64,000 nucleotides of DNA from Accumulibacter jenkinsii. Lineage in GTDB: Bacteria; Pseudomonadota; Gammaproteobacteria; Burkholderiales; Rhodocyclaceae. This document shows positions 24,295 to 32,497 of this stretch, piece after piece. Position 1 is the stretch's first letter, and each line of letters begins with the position of its first letter. Under the pieces are notes generated by a model, which did not search any database, was not told where the DNA came from, and worked only from the letters and a program-made list of their open reading frames with translations. The position numbers and the translations under genes are program-made. The DNA lies in assembly GCA_036625225.1 (NCBI GenBank), contig JAZKUF010000002.1:186001-250000 (forward strand), given 5' to 3'.

Positions 24295-24310
24295 CCGGGC
24301 GTAAGCCCGG
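24295..24310 (+). terminator. Weak hairpin downstream of the PEP-CTERM gene
   Basis: Stem ccgggc/gcccgg with a gtaa loop, followed by tctgcgtgttgtt. The U-tract is interrupted, so termination strength is uncertain. Confidence 0.35.
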
Positions 24311-24358
24311 TCTGCGTGTTGTTAACCGCCCGATGATCGACGCACCACAACTTTCAAC

Positions 24359-25171
24359 ATGAACCCAATGCCGCTACCACCTTCCTCGCTGCTCGCCGCT
24401 TTGGTCGCTGGCGCTCTTGCCTGCACCGCAGCCGGGTCGACGCCGATCACCTTGACGCCCGACGAGCCCGACGCACCGGCGTCGCCGCTGCTGGAGTCGA
24501 GGGATCGCTCCGGGGCCGTCCAGGCGTTACCCGGCCAGGGCGCGACCGGCCACGACGCGATGCAGGCGCTCAGCCAGGGCCGCTGGGCCAGTGCCTGCGC
24601 CACCGCCACCCATGTGCTGGCGCGCAGGGTGCCAGACGTCGAAGCGCTCGGTGTATTCGCGGTCTGCTCGGCCGTCAAGGGAGACCGCGATGCCGCTGCG
24701 ACCGCGCAAGCCCGGCTGAAGGAGGCAGAGCCCTTGCCCTACTTCGGCCCGCTGACCCAAGGCGTTCTGCAACTGCTGGACAAGCAGCCGGAGAAGGCGC
24801 AGGCCAGTTGGCGCCCGCTGCTGCAGGTCCGCAGCGACGATCCGCTAGTGCTGTATTTCGAGGGCGAGGCGCTGCACGCCCGCCAGCAGTCGGACCAGGC
24901 TGTGGCAACCTTCCGCCGTGTACTCGAGGTCTGGCCCGACTTCGCCCCGGCGCTCACGGCAGTGGCCCGCCTGAGCGCCGGGCCAAAGGCCTCGGCGCAA
25001 GCGCTTCAAACGGCGCTGTCACTGGCCGAGCGCGCCACGAAAATCGAGCCGACCAACCGCGCTTACTGGCGCCTGCTCGCCGACCTTTGCCGGCGCACCG
25101 GACAGCTGGGCCGGGCCAACGCGATCGCGCTGCAATACCTGCGGCCACCGGCGCTGCCGGCACTGCGCTGA
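24359..25171 (+). CDS. Exported TPR-repeat protein
   Basis: A 270-residue protein with an N-terminal signal-like segment (SSLLAALVAGALACTAAG). The Cys is close to a lipobox, but the -3 residue is Ala, so lipidation is doubtful. The rest consists of tetratricopeptide-like helix pairs, for example DDPLVLYFEGEALHARQQS, DQAVATFRRVLEVWPDFAPA and IEPTNRAYWRLLADLCRRTG. TPR proteins act as scaffolds. It lies just after the PEP-CTERM gene and could belong to the same surface system, but the partner is unknown. Confidence 0.75.
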   Translation: MNPMPLPPSSLLAALVAGALACTAAGSTPITLTPDEPDAPASPLLESRDRSGAVQALPGQGATGHDAMQALSQGRWASACATATHVLARRVPDVEALGVFAVCSAVKGDRDAAATAQARLKEAEPLPYFGPLTQGVLQLLDKQPEKAQASWRPLLQVRSDDPLVLYFEGEALHARQQSDQAVATFRRVLEVWPDFAPALTAVARLSAGPKASAQALQTALSLAERATKIEPTNRAYWRLLADLCRRTGQLGRANAIALQYLRPPALPALR

Positions 25172-25425
25172 GACGGCACCAGCACGACGGCCCGGCAGGT
25201 GTCGAAGAAAGACTTGTCCTGGAGCACCACGTTCTTGAAGAGGCTGAGAAAGGCTCCAGCGTGCGCGGACTGGGGATTCGGGGGATCAAGAGTCGGGCCG
25301 AACCACTCCCGAGCGTTCCGCGTTCCCGACGACCACTGGCGATAGAAGGCGGCGTCTTCCCATCCGTAGCTGATGGTCGCCCAGACCTTGCCGGGGCTAT
25401 TCTCGCTGAGAACCCTGATGATCAC
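25063..25425 (-). CDS. Doubtful hypothetical protein
   Basis: The 120-codon frame starts with GTG after GGCGGG. Residues 1-85 look protein-like (KVWATISYGWEDAAFYRQWS, then FLSLFKNVVLQDKSFFDTCR), but its 3' end overlaps the TPR gene antisense and turns Arg/Ser-rich. A real gene may end differently, or this could be a fragment of a lost gene. It lies downstream of the diguanylate cyclase on the same strand. Confidence 0.25.
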   Translation of the reverse strand: MIIRVLSENSPGKVWATISYGWEDAAFYRQWSSGTRNAREWFGPTLDPPNPQSAHAGAFLSLFKNVVLQDKSFFDTCRAVVLVPSQRSAGSAGGRRYCSAIALARPSCPVRRQRSASRRQ

Positions 25426-25459
25426 CCGCCGGCAGTCGCAATCGTCGTCGGTACATCTG

Positions 25460-26500
25460 TCAGCCTCGAGAAACGACCCGATTCCGCCCTTCTTCCTTGG
25501 CTACATACAGGCGCCGATCCGCTACCCGCACCAACTCCTCGGCACTGATTTCCCCCGCCTCCGCGAGCTGGCTCGCTGCGACCAGGCCGACCGAGACGGT
25601 GACCGGAATCCGCTCCTGATTGAAGATGAAATCGGCGTTGGCCACCGCCAGCCGCAAGCGCTCGGCAAACTGGAGGCCGTTCTTCAGGCCGCCGATGGAG
25701 AAGCCGTAAAACTCCTCGCCGCCATAGCGGCCGATCTCATCCTCATGCCGCTTGGTAGCCCGCATCACCTCCGCGAAGCCGACCAGAACCTGGTCCCCGG
25801 CCTGATGGCCATGGGTGTCGTTCACCGCCTTGAAATGATCCAGGTCGAGCAACAGAAAGACAAAATCCTTGATGTGGCCGCGGCGAAGATTACCGATATT
25901 CATCTCGATGATCCGTTGCAGGATGGTGCGTTTCGGCAACTGGGTCAGTTCGTCGAAATAGCCCATTTTTTCCAGCAGCCCCTTCTGCTCCATCTCCTTG
26001 GTGACCTCGGTCAGGCAGCCGATGGAGAGGCAGATCTGGTCCTCGGCAAAGACCTCGATGTTGGCCTGGTCCTTCAACCAGATCGTCTTTCCCCCCGGCA
26101 AGGCCAGTTGATAAACGAACTCCACCGCCCCCGCCTTTTTCACCTTCTCGCGCAAGACGGCCTGATCGTCCCGCAACTCCGCCCGGGTGACGACCTCCTC
26201 CTTCACCCGGCTCTCACGCTTTGCGTACCGGTAAAGTCGGCGATCGACGATACTCTGCCGAAAGACCTCGTCGACTTCCCCCCGATCGCAGCCGAGAAGG
26301 GCGAGAAATCGCGCTCCGGCATATTCATACCAGATGATTTTCTCGTGCTCGCGCCAGGCGGCGATATAGGGAATGATCGGCGAGGAAATTTTGTCCAGGG
26401 CCGCCATGGCAGCGATACACGCCGTCAGCCGCCGGCACAGCCGCTGCGAAAACCCGCCGGCAAGAATCTTGCTGCCCGGCCCGGCCCAATGGGTCGCCAT
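25460..26500 (-). CDS. PAS-GGDEF diguanylate cyclase
   Basis: A 346-residue enzyme predicted to make cyclic di-GMP from two GTP. A poorly conserved N-terminal sensory part contains a PAS-like region around residues 130-170. The GGDEF domain has DELTQLPKRTILQ, the metal-binding LLLDLDHFKAVND, the active-site YGGEEF and, five residues before it, an RxxD inhibitory site (RHED), so product feedback is expected. Start 26500 is preferred because AAGGAGG lies directly upstream; a Met eight codons earlier (26524) is possible. C-di-GMP often controls exopolysaccharide and pili, both relevant to nearby genes. Confidence 0.88.
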   Translation of the reverse strand: MATHWAGPGSKILAGGFSQRLCRRLTACIAAMAALDKISSPIIPYIAAWREHEKIIWYEYAGARFLALLGCDRGEVDEVFRQSIVDRRLYRYAKRESRVKEEVVTRAELRDDQAVLREKVKKAGAVEFVYQLALPGGKTIWLKDQANIEVFAEDQICLSIGCLTEVTKEMEQKGLLEKMGYFDELTQLPKRTILQRIIEMNIGNLRRGHIKDFVFLLLDLDHFKAVNDTHGHQAGDQVLVGFAEVMRATKRHEDEIGRYGGEEFYGFSIGGLKNGLQFAERLRLAVANADFIFNQERIPVTVSVGLVAASQLAEAGEISAEELVRVADRRLYVAKEEGRNRVVSRG

Positions 26501-26652
26501 GCTCCCTCCTTGGCTTTTGCTCATGATCCCCGCTCGCGATTACTCGCCAGTTCCAGCTGCCGGGTGTTGCCGGCCTGCAGGAAGCACAGGACCCCACAGG
26601 GAACTTCCCCCCAGCCGTGCCCAGCCGCCGTCCGTATCCCACACGACAAAGG

Positions 26653-26677
26653 CCTGCCCCACACGGGTCGGGGCAGG
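26653..26677 (-). terminator. Hairpin downstream of the alcohol dehydrogenase
   Basis: Perfect 8-bp stem cctgcccc/ggggcagg with a nine-base loop, about 105 bases after the stop codon. On the minus strand it is followed by CCTTTGTC, a poor U-tract. The rest of 26501-26781 shows no gene. Confidence 0.4.
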
Positions 26678-26781
26678 ACGAGACGGATTCAGCCCTGCAA
26701 ACGCTGTTCCTGGCCGGTGCAAGGCACCACGAACTGACCGGCCCACGTATCGTCGAGCGTCAGGGTCAGCCGTGCTTCGGT

Positions 26782-27831
26782 CTACCCCAGACTGGCCATG
26801 TCAATGACAAATCTATATTTAACATCGCTTTTCAGCATTCGTTCATAAGCGGTATTGATGTAATCCATGGGGATCAACTCGATGTCTGAAACGATGTCAT
26901 GTTTGGCGCAAAAATCCAGCATGTCCTGAGTTTCACGGATTCCACCGATGAGCGAACCCGCGATCTGACGGCGCTTGAAGATCAGATTAAAGACATTGGG
27001 TGAAGGGTGCGGCTCTGCGGGAGCGCCGACCAGGGTCATTGTGCCGTCGCGCTTGAGCAGTTGAAGATAGGCATCGAGGTTGTGGGAGGCGGCCACCGTG
27101 TTCAGGATGAAATCGATCTGGTTTGCATAAGCAGCCATTTGCCCGGGATTGGTGGAAATGCATACTTCATCAGCACCAAGCCGCTTGCCGTCTTCGACCT
27201 TGCTTGAAGAGGTGGTGAATAACACCACGTGGGCTCCCATCGCGTGGGCGATCTTGACGCCCATGTGGCCAAGACCTCCAAGACCGACAATCCCTACCGT
27301 CTGGCCTGGCCCGGAACCCCAGTGACATAACGGGGAGTAGGTGGTGATTCCCGCACACAACAAGGGCGCCACACTCGCCAGATCCTTTTCGGCGTGCCGG
27401 ATATGCAAAACAAACGACTCCTTGACGACGATGGTTTGCGAATAACCCCCGTAGGTATTCTCACCCCCAAAAACCGGGCCGTTGTAAGTTCCCGTGAATC
27501 CACTCTCGCAGTATTGCTCTTCGCCGGCATGGCAAGAACAGCAGCGCCCGCAACTGTCGACCATGCAGCCCACGCCAGCCAGATCTCCTGCCTTGAAATT
27601 GTTCACCTTGTCGCCCACGGCGACCACTCGGCCAACGATTTCGTGTCCGGGGACTGAAGGATACAAAGTGTTATGCCACTCCCCCCGAGCCGTGTGCAAA
27701 TCAGAGTGACAAACGCCGCAATACAGGATCTCGATCTGCACATCTTCCGGACCGGGGCTGCGGCGCTCCAGTGTGAAAGGAGCCAGTTCGCTCGTCGGGC
27801 TTTGCGCCGCGTACGCTTTGGTCTTGGTCAT
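26782..27831 (-). CDS. Zinc-dependent NADP alcohol dehydrogenase (YahK/cinnamyl-alcohol-dehydrogenase type)
   Basis: A 349-residue medium-chain dehydrogenase that interconverts aldehydes and alcohols. The catalytic zinc ligands are in ILYCGVCHSDLH (Cys, His) and PGHEIVGRV; the structural zinc cluster is in DSCGRCCSCHAGEEQYC. The Rossmann motif VGIVGLGGLGHMGVKIA is intact, and the following TTSSSKVEDGKRLGAD suggests NADPH preference as in the YahK subgroup. ATG 27831 with AAAGGA eight bases upstream is chosen over the TTG one codon before. Its codon composition is somewhat less GC-rich than its neighbours. The physiological substrate is not evident. Confidence 0.9.
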   Translation of the reverse strand: MTKTKAYAAQSPTSELAPFTLERRSPGPEDVQIEILYCGVCHSDLHTARGEWHNTLYPSVPGHEIVGRVVAVGDKVNNFKAGDLAGVGCMVDSCGRCCSCHAGEEQYCESGFTGTYNGPVFGGENTYGGYSQTIVVKESFVLHIRHAEKDLASVAPLLCAGITTYSPLCHWGSGPGQTVGIVGLGGLGHMGVKIAHAMGAHVVLFTTSSSKVEDGKRLGADEVCISTNPGQMAAYANQIDFILNTVAASHNLDAYLQLLKRDGTMTLVGAPAEPHPSPNVFNLIFKRRQIAGSLIGGIRETQDMLDFCAKHDIVSDIELIPMDYINTAYERMLKSDVKYRFVIDMASLG

Positions 27832-28024
27832 CAATCAATCCTTTCTGTAATGTAGGGGCAAGAGCCGGCTGGTGTTGTCCGGCAACCATCTCGAGAGCGG
27901 GTTCTCCGACCATCGGATCAGGGAACTGGCCAAGCGGGAGGCGTCAGTGGTGCCTCGGGTAGCCGAGAGTATCTCGTCGACCGCACGCTGTCCATTCCAA
28001 AGGACCTACGGCGAGCGCAGCACA

Positions 28025-28053
28025 GCAACACTACGGCAGCAGGCGCGTATAAT
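28025..28053 (+). promoter_or_regulatory. Candidate sigma-70 promoter for ppa
   Basis: A consensus -10 tataat (28048-28053) lies 17 bases after gcaaca, a 3/6 match to the -35 box, and 33 bases upstream of the ppa start codon. Confidence 0.55.
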
Positions 28054-28086
28054 CGACCTTCCTCAACCAGCAGAGAGATCACGAAC

Positions 28087-28635
28087 ATGGGCTTAGATCG
28101 CGTGCCCTCCGGCAAGTCACTCCCCAATGATTTCAACGTCATCATCGAGATCCCGATGCATGCCGATCCGGTGAAGTATGAAGTGGACAAGGACAGCGGC
28201 GCGGTCTTCGTCGACCGCTTCATGTCGACCGCCATGCACTACCCGTGCAACTATGGCTACATCCCGCACACCATCGCCGGCGATGGTGATCCGGTCGACG
28301 TGCTGGTGGTGACCCAGTTCGCCCTGCCGCCGGGGGTGGTCGTACGCTGCCGCCCGATCGGCCTGCTGGCCATGGAGGACGAAGCCGGTCCGGATGGCAA
28401 GCTGCTGGCCGTGCCGGTGGACAGCCTGACGCCGATGTATCGCGACATCGAGTCACCGCGCGACTTTCCGCAGGTGGTGCTGGATCAGATCGCCCACTTC
28501 TTTGCCCACTACAAGGATCTCGAGCGCGGCAAGTTCGTCAAGGTCGCCGGCTGGCTGGGCAGCGACGAAGCCAAGAAGGAAATCATGGAAGGCGTCAGGA
28601 CTTACATGGAAGCCAAGGAAAAGCCGGCCTTCTGA
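28087..28635 (+). CDS. ppa: Inorganic pyrophosphatase, family I
   Basis: A 182-residue cytoplasmic enzyme hydrolysing pyrophosphate to two phosphates, which pulls biosynthetic reactions forward. Signature elements are IIEIPMHADPVKYEVDKDSG, HYPCNYGYIPHT and the Mg-binding DGDPVDVLV; DIESPRDFP and the C-terminal VKVAGWLGSDEAKKEI are also typical. Length matches bacterial family I enzymes. Single gene with its own promoter and terminator. Confidence 0.95.
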   Translation: MGLDRVPSGKSLPNDFNVIIEIPMHADPVKYEVDKDSGAVFVDRFMSTAMHYPCNYGYIPHTIAGDGDPVDVLVVTQFALPPGVVVRCRPIGLLAMEDEAGPDGKLLAVPVDSLTPMYRDIESPRDFPQVVLDQIAHFFAHYKDLERGKFVKVAGWLGSDEAKKEIMEGVRTYMEAKEKPAF

Positions 28636-28666
28636 ACGATTGTTCTTTGGCGCAGTCACGCTGATC

Positions 28667-28690
28667 AAGGGGCGCGTCGGCGCCCTTTTC
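28667..28690 (+). terminator. Rho-independent terminator after ppa
   Basis: Stem gggcgc/gcgccc (28670-28675, 28680-28685) with a four-base loop, followed by tttt. It lies 35 bases after the ppa stop and 17 before nadE. Confidence 0.7.
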
Positions 28691-28706
28691 GCTGGTACCC
28701 GAGCCC

Positions 28707-30317
28707 ATGTCCCTGAAAATTGCGATTGCCCAGATCAATGTCACGGTCGGAGACTTCGCCGGCAACCGTGCGCGGATCGTCGATTTTGCCCAGCGCGCCC
28801 GCGAACAGGGCGCCGACCTGCTGCTGACGCCGGAACTCGCGCTCTGCGGCTATCCGCCCGAAGATCTGCTGCTGCGCGACGACTTTCTCGCCGCCTGCGA
28901 TGACGAACTCATTGCGCTCGCCCAGAGCGTGCAGGGAATCGCCGTCCTCGTCGGTCACCCCGAGAAACGGGGCAGCGCGTGTTACAACGCAGCCACCCTC
29001 CTTTGCGATGGCGCGCGCATCACCACCTATTACAAACAGCGCTTGCCGAGCTACGAAGTGTTCGACGAGGAGCGCTATTTCGATTCGGGTGAAGCGCCCT
29101 GCGTGCTGACGCTCAAGGGCGTTCGCTGCGGGGTCAATATCTGCGCCGACGTCTGGGAGGCCGGTGCCGCCGATCTCGCTCGCGAAGCCGGCGCCGAGCT
29201 GCTGCTGGTGCTCAACGCATCACCCTATCATCTCGGCAAACGCGAGCGGCGCACCGAGGTCCTGCGCGAGCGCATCGCCGCCACCGGTCTGCCGGTGATC
29301 TACGCCAACCTCGCCGGCGGGCAGGACGAACTGGTCTTTGATGGCGCTTCCTTCGTGCTCGACTCGCGCGGCACGCTGTGCTGCCAGTTGCCGCAGTTCG
29401 AAGAGGCGCTGGCGGTCGTCGAGCTGATCGATGGCGAGCCGCAGCCGGGCCGCATCGTTCCGGCGCCCTGCCTCGAGGCCGAGGTCTATCAGGCGCTGGT
29501 CCTCGGCGTTCGCGACTACCTCGGCAAGAACGGCTTTCCCGGCGTGATCATCGGTCTCTCGGGCGGCATCGACTCGGCGCTGACGCTGTGCGTCGCGGTC
29601 GACGCCATCGGCGCCGACCGGGTGCGTGCGATCATGATGCCCTCGCCGTACACAGCGGCGATCAGCCTCGCCGATGCACGCGAAATGGTTCGCCTGCTCG
29701 GCGTGCGCTACGATGAGATCGCCATCGAACCGGCCATGCGCACACTCGCCGGTCTGCTCGCGGAACAGTTCGCCGGTCTGCCGGCCGACACCACCGAAGA
29801 GAACCTGCAGGCGCGGATACGGGGCATGATCCTGATGGCAATCTCGAACAAGACCGGTTCGCTGGTGCTGACGACCGGCAACAAGTCGGAAATGGCGGTC
29901 GGTTACTGCACGCTTTATGGTGACATGGCCGGCGGTTTCGCGGTCATCAAGGATCTCGCCAAGACCCTGGTCTATCGCGTCGCGCGCTGGCGCAACACGC
30001 GCTCTTACGCGATCCCTGAAAGAATCATCGATCGACCGCCATCGGCCGAGTTGAAGCCGGATCAGACCGACCAGGACAGTCTTCCTCCCTACGAGGTGCT
30101 CGACGCCATCATTGAGGCGTACATGGAAAAGGATCTCAGTCCGCGCGAGATCATTGCCCGCGGCTTTGCCGAGGCCGACGTGCGCCGCGTCGTGCATCTC
30201 CTCAAGAGCAGCGAATACAAGCGGCGCCAGGCACCGGTCGGCATCCGGGTGACGCAGCGCGGCTTCGGCAAGGACTGGCGTTATCCGATCACCAATCGCT
30301 ACCGTGACCGGTACTGA
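28707..30317 (+). CDS. nadE: Glutamine-dependent NAD+ synthetase
   Basis: A 536-residue two-domain enzyme making NAD+ from deamido-NAD, ATP and glutamine. The N-terminal nitrilase-type glutaminase carries the triad Glu in LTPELALCGYPPEDLL, Lys in YYKQRLPSYEVFDEERYF and Cys in GVNICADVWE. The C-terminal synthetase has the pyrophosphate loop GLSGGIDSALTL and the TTGNKSEMAVGYCTLYGDMAGG block. Length is normal for the two-domain form. It stands directly before glnB; P-II proteins are known to regulate this type of NadE in proteobacteria. Confidence 0.95.
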   Translation: MSLKIAIAQINVTVGDFAGNRARIVDFAQRAREQGADLLLTPELALCGYPPEDLLLRDDFLAACDDELIALAQSVQGIAVLVGHPEKRGSACYNAATLLCDGARITTYYKQRLPSYEVFDEERYFDSGEAPCVLTLKGVRCGVNICADVWEAGAADLAREAGAELLLVLNASPYHLGKRERRTEVLRERIAATGLPVIYANLAGGQDELVFDGASFVLDSRGTLCCQLPQFEEALAVVELIDGEPQPGRIVPAPCLEAEVYQALVLGVRDYLGKNGFPGVIIGLSGGIDSALTLCVAVDAIGADRVRAIMMPSPYTAAISLADAREMVRLLGVRYDEIAIEPAMRTLAGLLAEQFAGLPADTTEENLQARIRGMILMAISNKTGSLVLTTGNKSEMAVGYCTLYGDMAGGFAVIKDLAKTLVYRVARWRNTRSYAIPERIIDRPPSAELKPDQTDQDSLPPYEVLDAIIEAYMEKDLSPREIIARGFAEADVRRVVHLLKSSEYKRRQAPVGIRVTQRGFGKDWRYPITNRYRDRY

Positions 30318-30375
30318 TCTCTTGACCCTCTCTTATTTTGATACGATTTCCTCACGATCCTCCCTGGAGCCCAGC

Positions 30376-30714
30376 ATGAAGAAGATTGAAGCCATCATCA
30401 AACCGTTCAAGCTCGATGAAGTGCGTGAAGCGCTCTCCGAGATTGGCGTCACCGGCCTGACGGTCACCGAAGTCAAGGGCTTTGGTCGTCAGAAAGGCCA
30501 CACCGAACTCTATCGCGGCGCCGAGTATGTGGTCGATTTCCTGCCCAAGGTGAAGATCGAGATCGTCGTCTCCGACGCTGCGGTCGAGGGTGCCATCGAC
30601 GCCATCGTCAAGGCGGCGCGGACCGGAAAGATTGGCGACGGCAAGATTTTCGTCAGCACGGTCGAGCAGGTGGTGCGCATCCGCACCGGCGAACTCGACG
30701 AGTCGGCGATCTAG
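30376..30714 (+). CDS. glnB: Nitrogen regulatory P-II protein
   Basis: A 112-residue trimeric signal protein sensing 2-oxoglutarate, ATP and ADP. The start MKKIEAIIKPFKLDEVREAL is canonical. The T-loop contains the uridylylation site Tyr51 in LYRGAEYVVDFLPK, and the two P-II signatures (GFGRQKGHTELYRG and TGKIGDGKIFV) are complete. GlnB and GlnK cannot be separated by sequence alone here; absence of an adjacent amtB favours GlnB. It is probably transcribed from its own promoter and possibly with nadE, which ends 58 bases upstream. Confidence 0.95.
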   Translation: MKKIEAIIKPFKLDEVREALSEIGVTGLTVTEVKGFGRQKGHTELYRGAEYVVDFLPKVKIEIVVSDAAVEGAIDAIVKAARTGKIGDGKIFVSTVEQVVRIRTGELDESAI

Positions 30715-30716
30715 AC

Positions 30717-30739
30717 CTGCTCGCCGACAGCCCGAGCAG
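30717..30739. other. Hairpin between convergent glnB and smr genes
   Basis: Seven-bp stem ctgctcg/cgagcag with a nine-base loop, without a U-tract on either side. It may be a weak bidirectional stop or mRNA end stabiliser. Confidence 0.35.
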
Positions 30740-30742
30740 CAA

Positions 30743-31303
30743 CTAGCGCGATCGGTCTTCGGCCTTCAGCAGAACCCACAGGGCGCCATCGCCGCCGTCG
30801 CTGGGCGGCGCATGACAGAAGGCCAGGACATTCTTGCAGCGACCGAGCCAGGCCTTGACCAGTTGGCGCAGGATCGCTTCCCGACCGGGCGAACCGTGCC
30901 CGCGGCCGTGCACGATGCGCAGGCAGCGCCTGCCTGAGTTGAGCGCCTGGGCCAGGAAACACATGACCTCAGCGTGCGCCTGATGGCGATTCATCCCGTG
31001 CAGGTCGATGTGACCCTGGATGCTCCAGCGACCGCGGCGCAGGTCGCGCAGCACCGTGCGCGACAGACCGCTGCGCAGGAACGAGTCGGCACCACCGAGA
31101 TCGAGCCAGTCGTCGACGGCCAGGGGTCGCTGCAGCAGTTCGCTGAGCACGGCCGCTTCGTCGAGTTCCCGCTGCCGCGGTCGCGGACTGGGCTTGGGCA
31201 AATCAGGAGTGACCCGATCGCGCTTGCGCAGGGGTGTCGCGCCTTCGACGGCGGCAAGAAAAGCAGCCCGTTCCTCGGCACTGTGCTGATCGTGCGGCTT
31301 CAT
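30743..31303 (-). CDS. Smr domain protein
   Basis: A 186-residue protein with a small MutS-related (Smr) domain at residues 95-180. The hallmarks HIDLHGMNRHQAHAEVMCFL and LRIVHGRGHGSPG are intact; these carry the residues linked to nuclease activity in the family. The N-terminal 60 residues are charged and probably flexible. E. coli relatives (SmrA, SmrB) are endonucleases acting on DNA or, for SmrB, on mRNA at collided ribosomes. Lies downstream of trxB on the same strand. Confidence 0.88.
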   Translation of the reverse strand: MKPHDQHSAEERAAFLAAVEGATPLRKRDRVTPDLPKPSPRPRQRELDEAAVLSELLQRPLAVDDWLDLGGADSFLRSGLSRTVLRDLRRGRWSIQGHIDLHGMNRHQAHAEVMCFLAQALNSGRRCLRIVHGRGHGSPGREAILRQLVKAWLGRCKNVLAFCHAPPSDGGDGALWVLLKAEDRSR

Positions 31304-31328
31304 TGCAGGCCTCGCTCCTCCTGCGGGC

Positions 31329-31346
31329 CGCGGGCCGAAGCCCGCG
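31329..31346. other. Hairpin between trxB and smr
   Basis: Seven-bp stem cgcgggc/gcccgcg with the tetraloop cgaa, sitting in the 66-base gap between the two genes. It lacks a U-tract and may modulate readthrough from trxB into smr. Confidence 0.35.
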
Positions 31347-31369
31347 ACCCGGCCGGGAACCCGGCACGC

Positions 31370-32335
31370 TCAGCCGGCGAGACCCAGGCTGTCGAGGTAG
31401 CGCTCGGCATCGAGCGCCGCCATGCAGCCGCTACCCGCCGAGGTGCAGGCCTGGCGGTAGACATGGTCCTGGACGTCGCCGGCGGCGAAGACCCCGGCCA
31501 CCGAGGTCGCAGTGGCGTTTCCCTGATGCCCGCAATGAGTCAACAGGTAACCCCCTTCCATCGCCAGCTGGCCGATGAAGAGATCGGTGTTCGGCTTGTG
31601 GCCGATGGCGATGAAGACCCCCATCAGCGGCAGGACTTCCGGCTCCTGGCTCAGGGTGTTCACGATCCGCATGCCGGTGACGCCGGACGCGTCGCCGAGG
31701 ATCTCGTCGAGCGTGCAGTTCCAGCGAATCGTGATCTTTCCGGCCTGCTGTTTGGCAAACAGCTTGTCTTGCAGGATCTTTTCGCTGCGCAGCTTGTCGC
31801 GCCGATGCACCAGGGTGACGTGGCTCGCGATGTTCGCGAGGTACAATGCCTCCTCGACGGCGGTATTGCCACCGCCGATGACCGCGACCGGCTGGTTGCG
31901 ATAGAAAAAACCGTCGCAGGTGGCGCAGGCAGAAACGCCGCGACCGGCATACGCCTCCTCGGACGGCAGCCCCAGGTACTGCGCCGAGGCACCGGTGGCA
32001 ATGATCAGCGCGTCGCAGGTGTAGGTGGCGGAGTCGCCGACCAGAACAAACGGCCTCTCGCTCACCCGCGCCGTGTGGATATGGTCGAAAACGATCTCGG
32101 TCTCGAAACGGCGAGCATGCTCCTCGAAACGCTGCATCAACTCGGGCCCCTGAACGCCCTGCGCGTCGGCAGGCCAGTTGTCGACGTCGGTGGTGGTCAT
32201 CAATTGTCCCCCCTGCGCCATGCCGGTGATCAGCACCGGCCGCAGGTTGGCGCGGGCGGCATAAACGGCGGCAGTATAGCCGGCGGGGCCTGATCCGAGG
32301 ATCAGCAGGCGGCAGTGACGGGTTGCTGGGGTCAT
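31370..32335 (-). CDS. trxB: Thioredoxin reductase
   Basis: A 321-residue FAD enzyme that reduces thioredoxin with NADPH. The FAD motif LILGSGPAGYTAAVYAARAN, the redox-active CATC in ACATCDGFFY near residue 140, and the NADPH motif AVIGGGNTAVEEAL are present, as is the late FAD contact GVFAAGDVQDHVYRQ. Length is standard for low-molecular-weight bacterial TrxB. Divergent from the Crp/Fnr gene. Confidence 0.95.
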   Translation of the reverse strand: MTPATRHCRLLILGSGPAGYTAAVYAARANLRPVLITGMAQGGQLMTTTDVDNWPADAQGVQGPELMQRFEEHARRFETEIVFDHIHTARVSERPFVLVGDSATYTCDALIIATGASAQYLGLPSEEAYAGRGVSACATCDGFFYRNQPVAVIGGGNTAVEEALYLANIASHVTLVHRRDKLRSEKILQDKLFAKQQAGKITIRWNCTLDEILGDASGVTGMRIVNTLSQEPEVLPLMGVFIAIGHKPNTDLFIGQLAMEGGYLLTHCGHQGNATATSVAGVFAAGDVQDHVYRQACTSAGSGCMAALDAERYLDSLGLAG

Positions 32336-32441
32336 CTTGATTAGCTCTGGAGGTGGATCATGGAAAAATTATAACCGGCAATCCTGGTCATCCCGGCGCC
32401 AAGTTTCTCCCCGGTTTGCTTCGAAAACCTTCAATTTGCCT

Positions 32442-32447
32442 TATAAT
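32442..32447 (+). promoter_or_regulatory. -10 element for the Crp/Fnr gene
   Basis: A perfect tataat lies 50 bases upstream of the start codon. The -35 region is poor (ttgctt with 20-base spacing), so an activator may help. Confidence 0.4.
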
Positions 32448-32497
32448 CGCCCCGCAAGCCCTTGATAGAAATCACTTCACTTGAAGAAAGATGGCCC

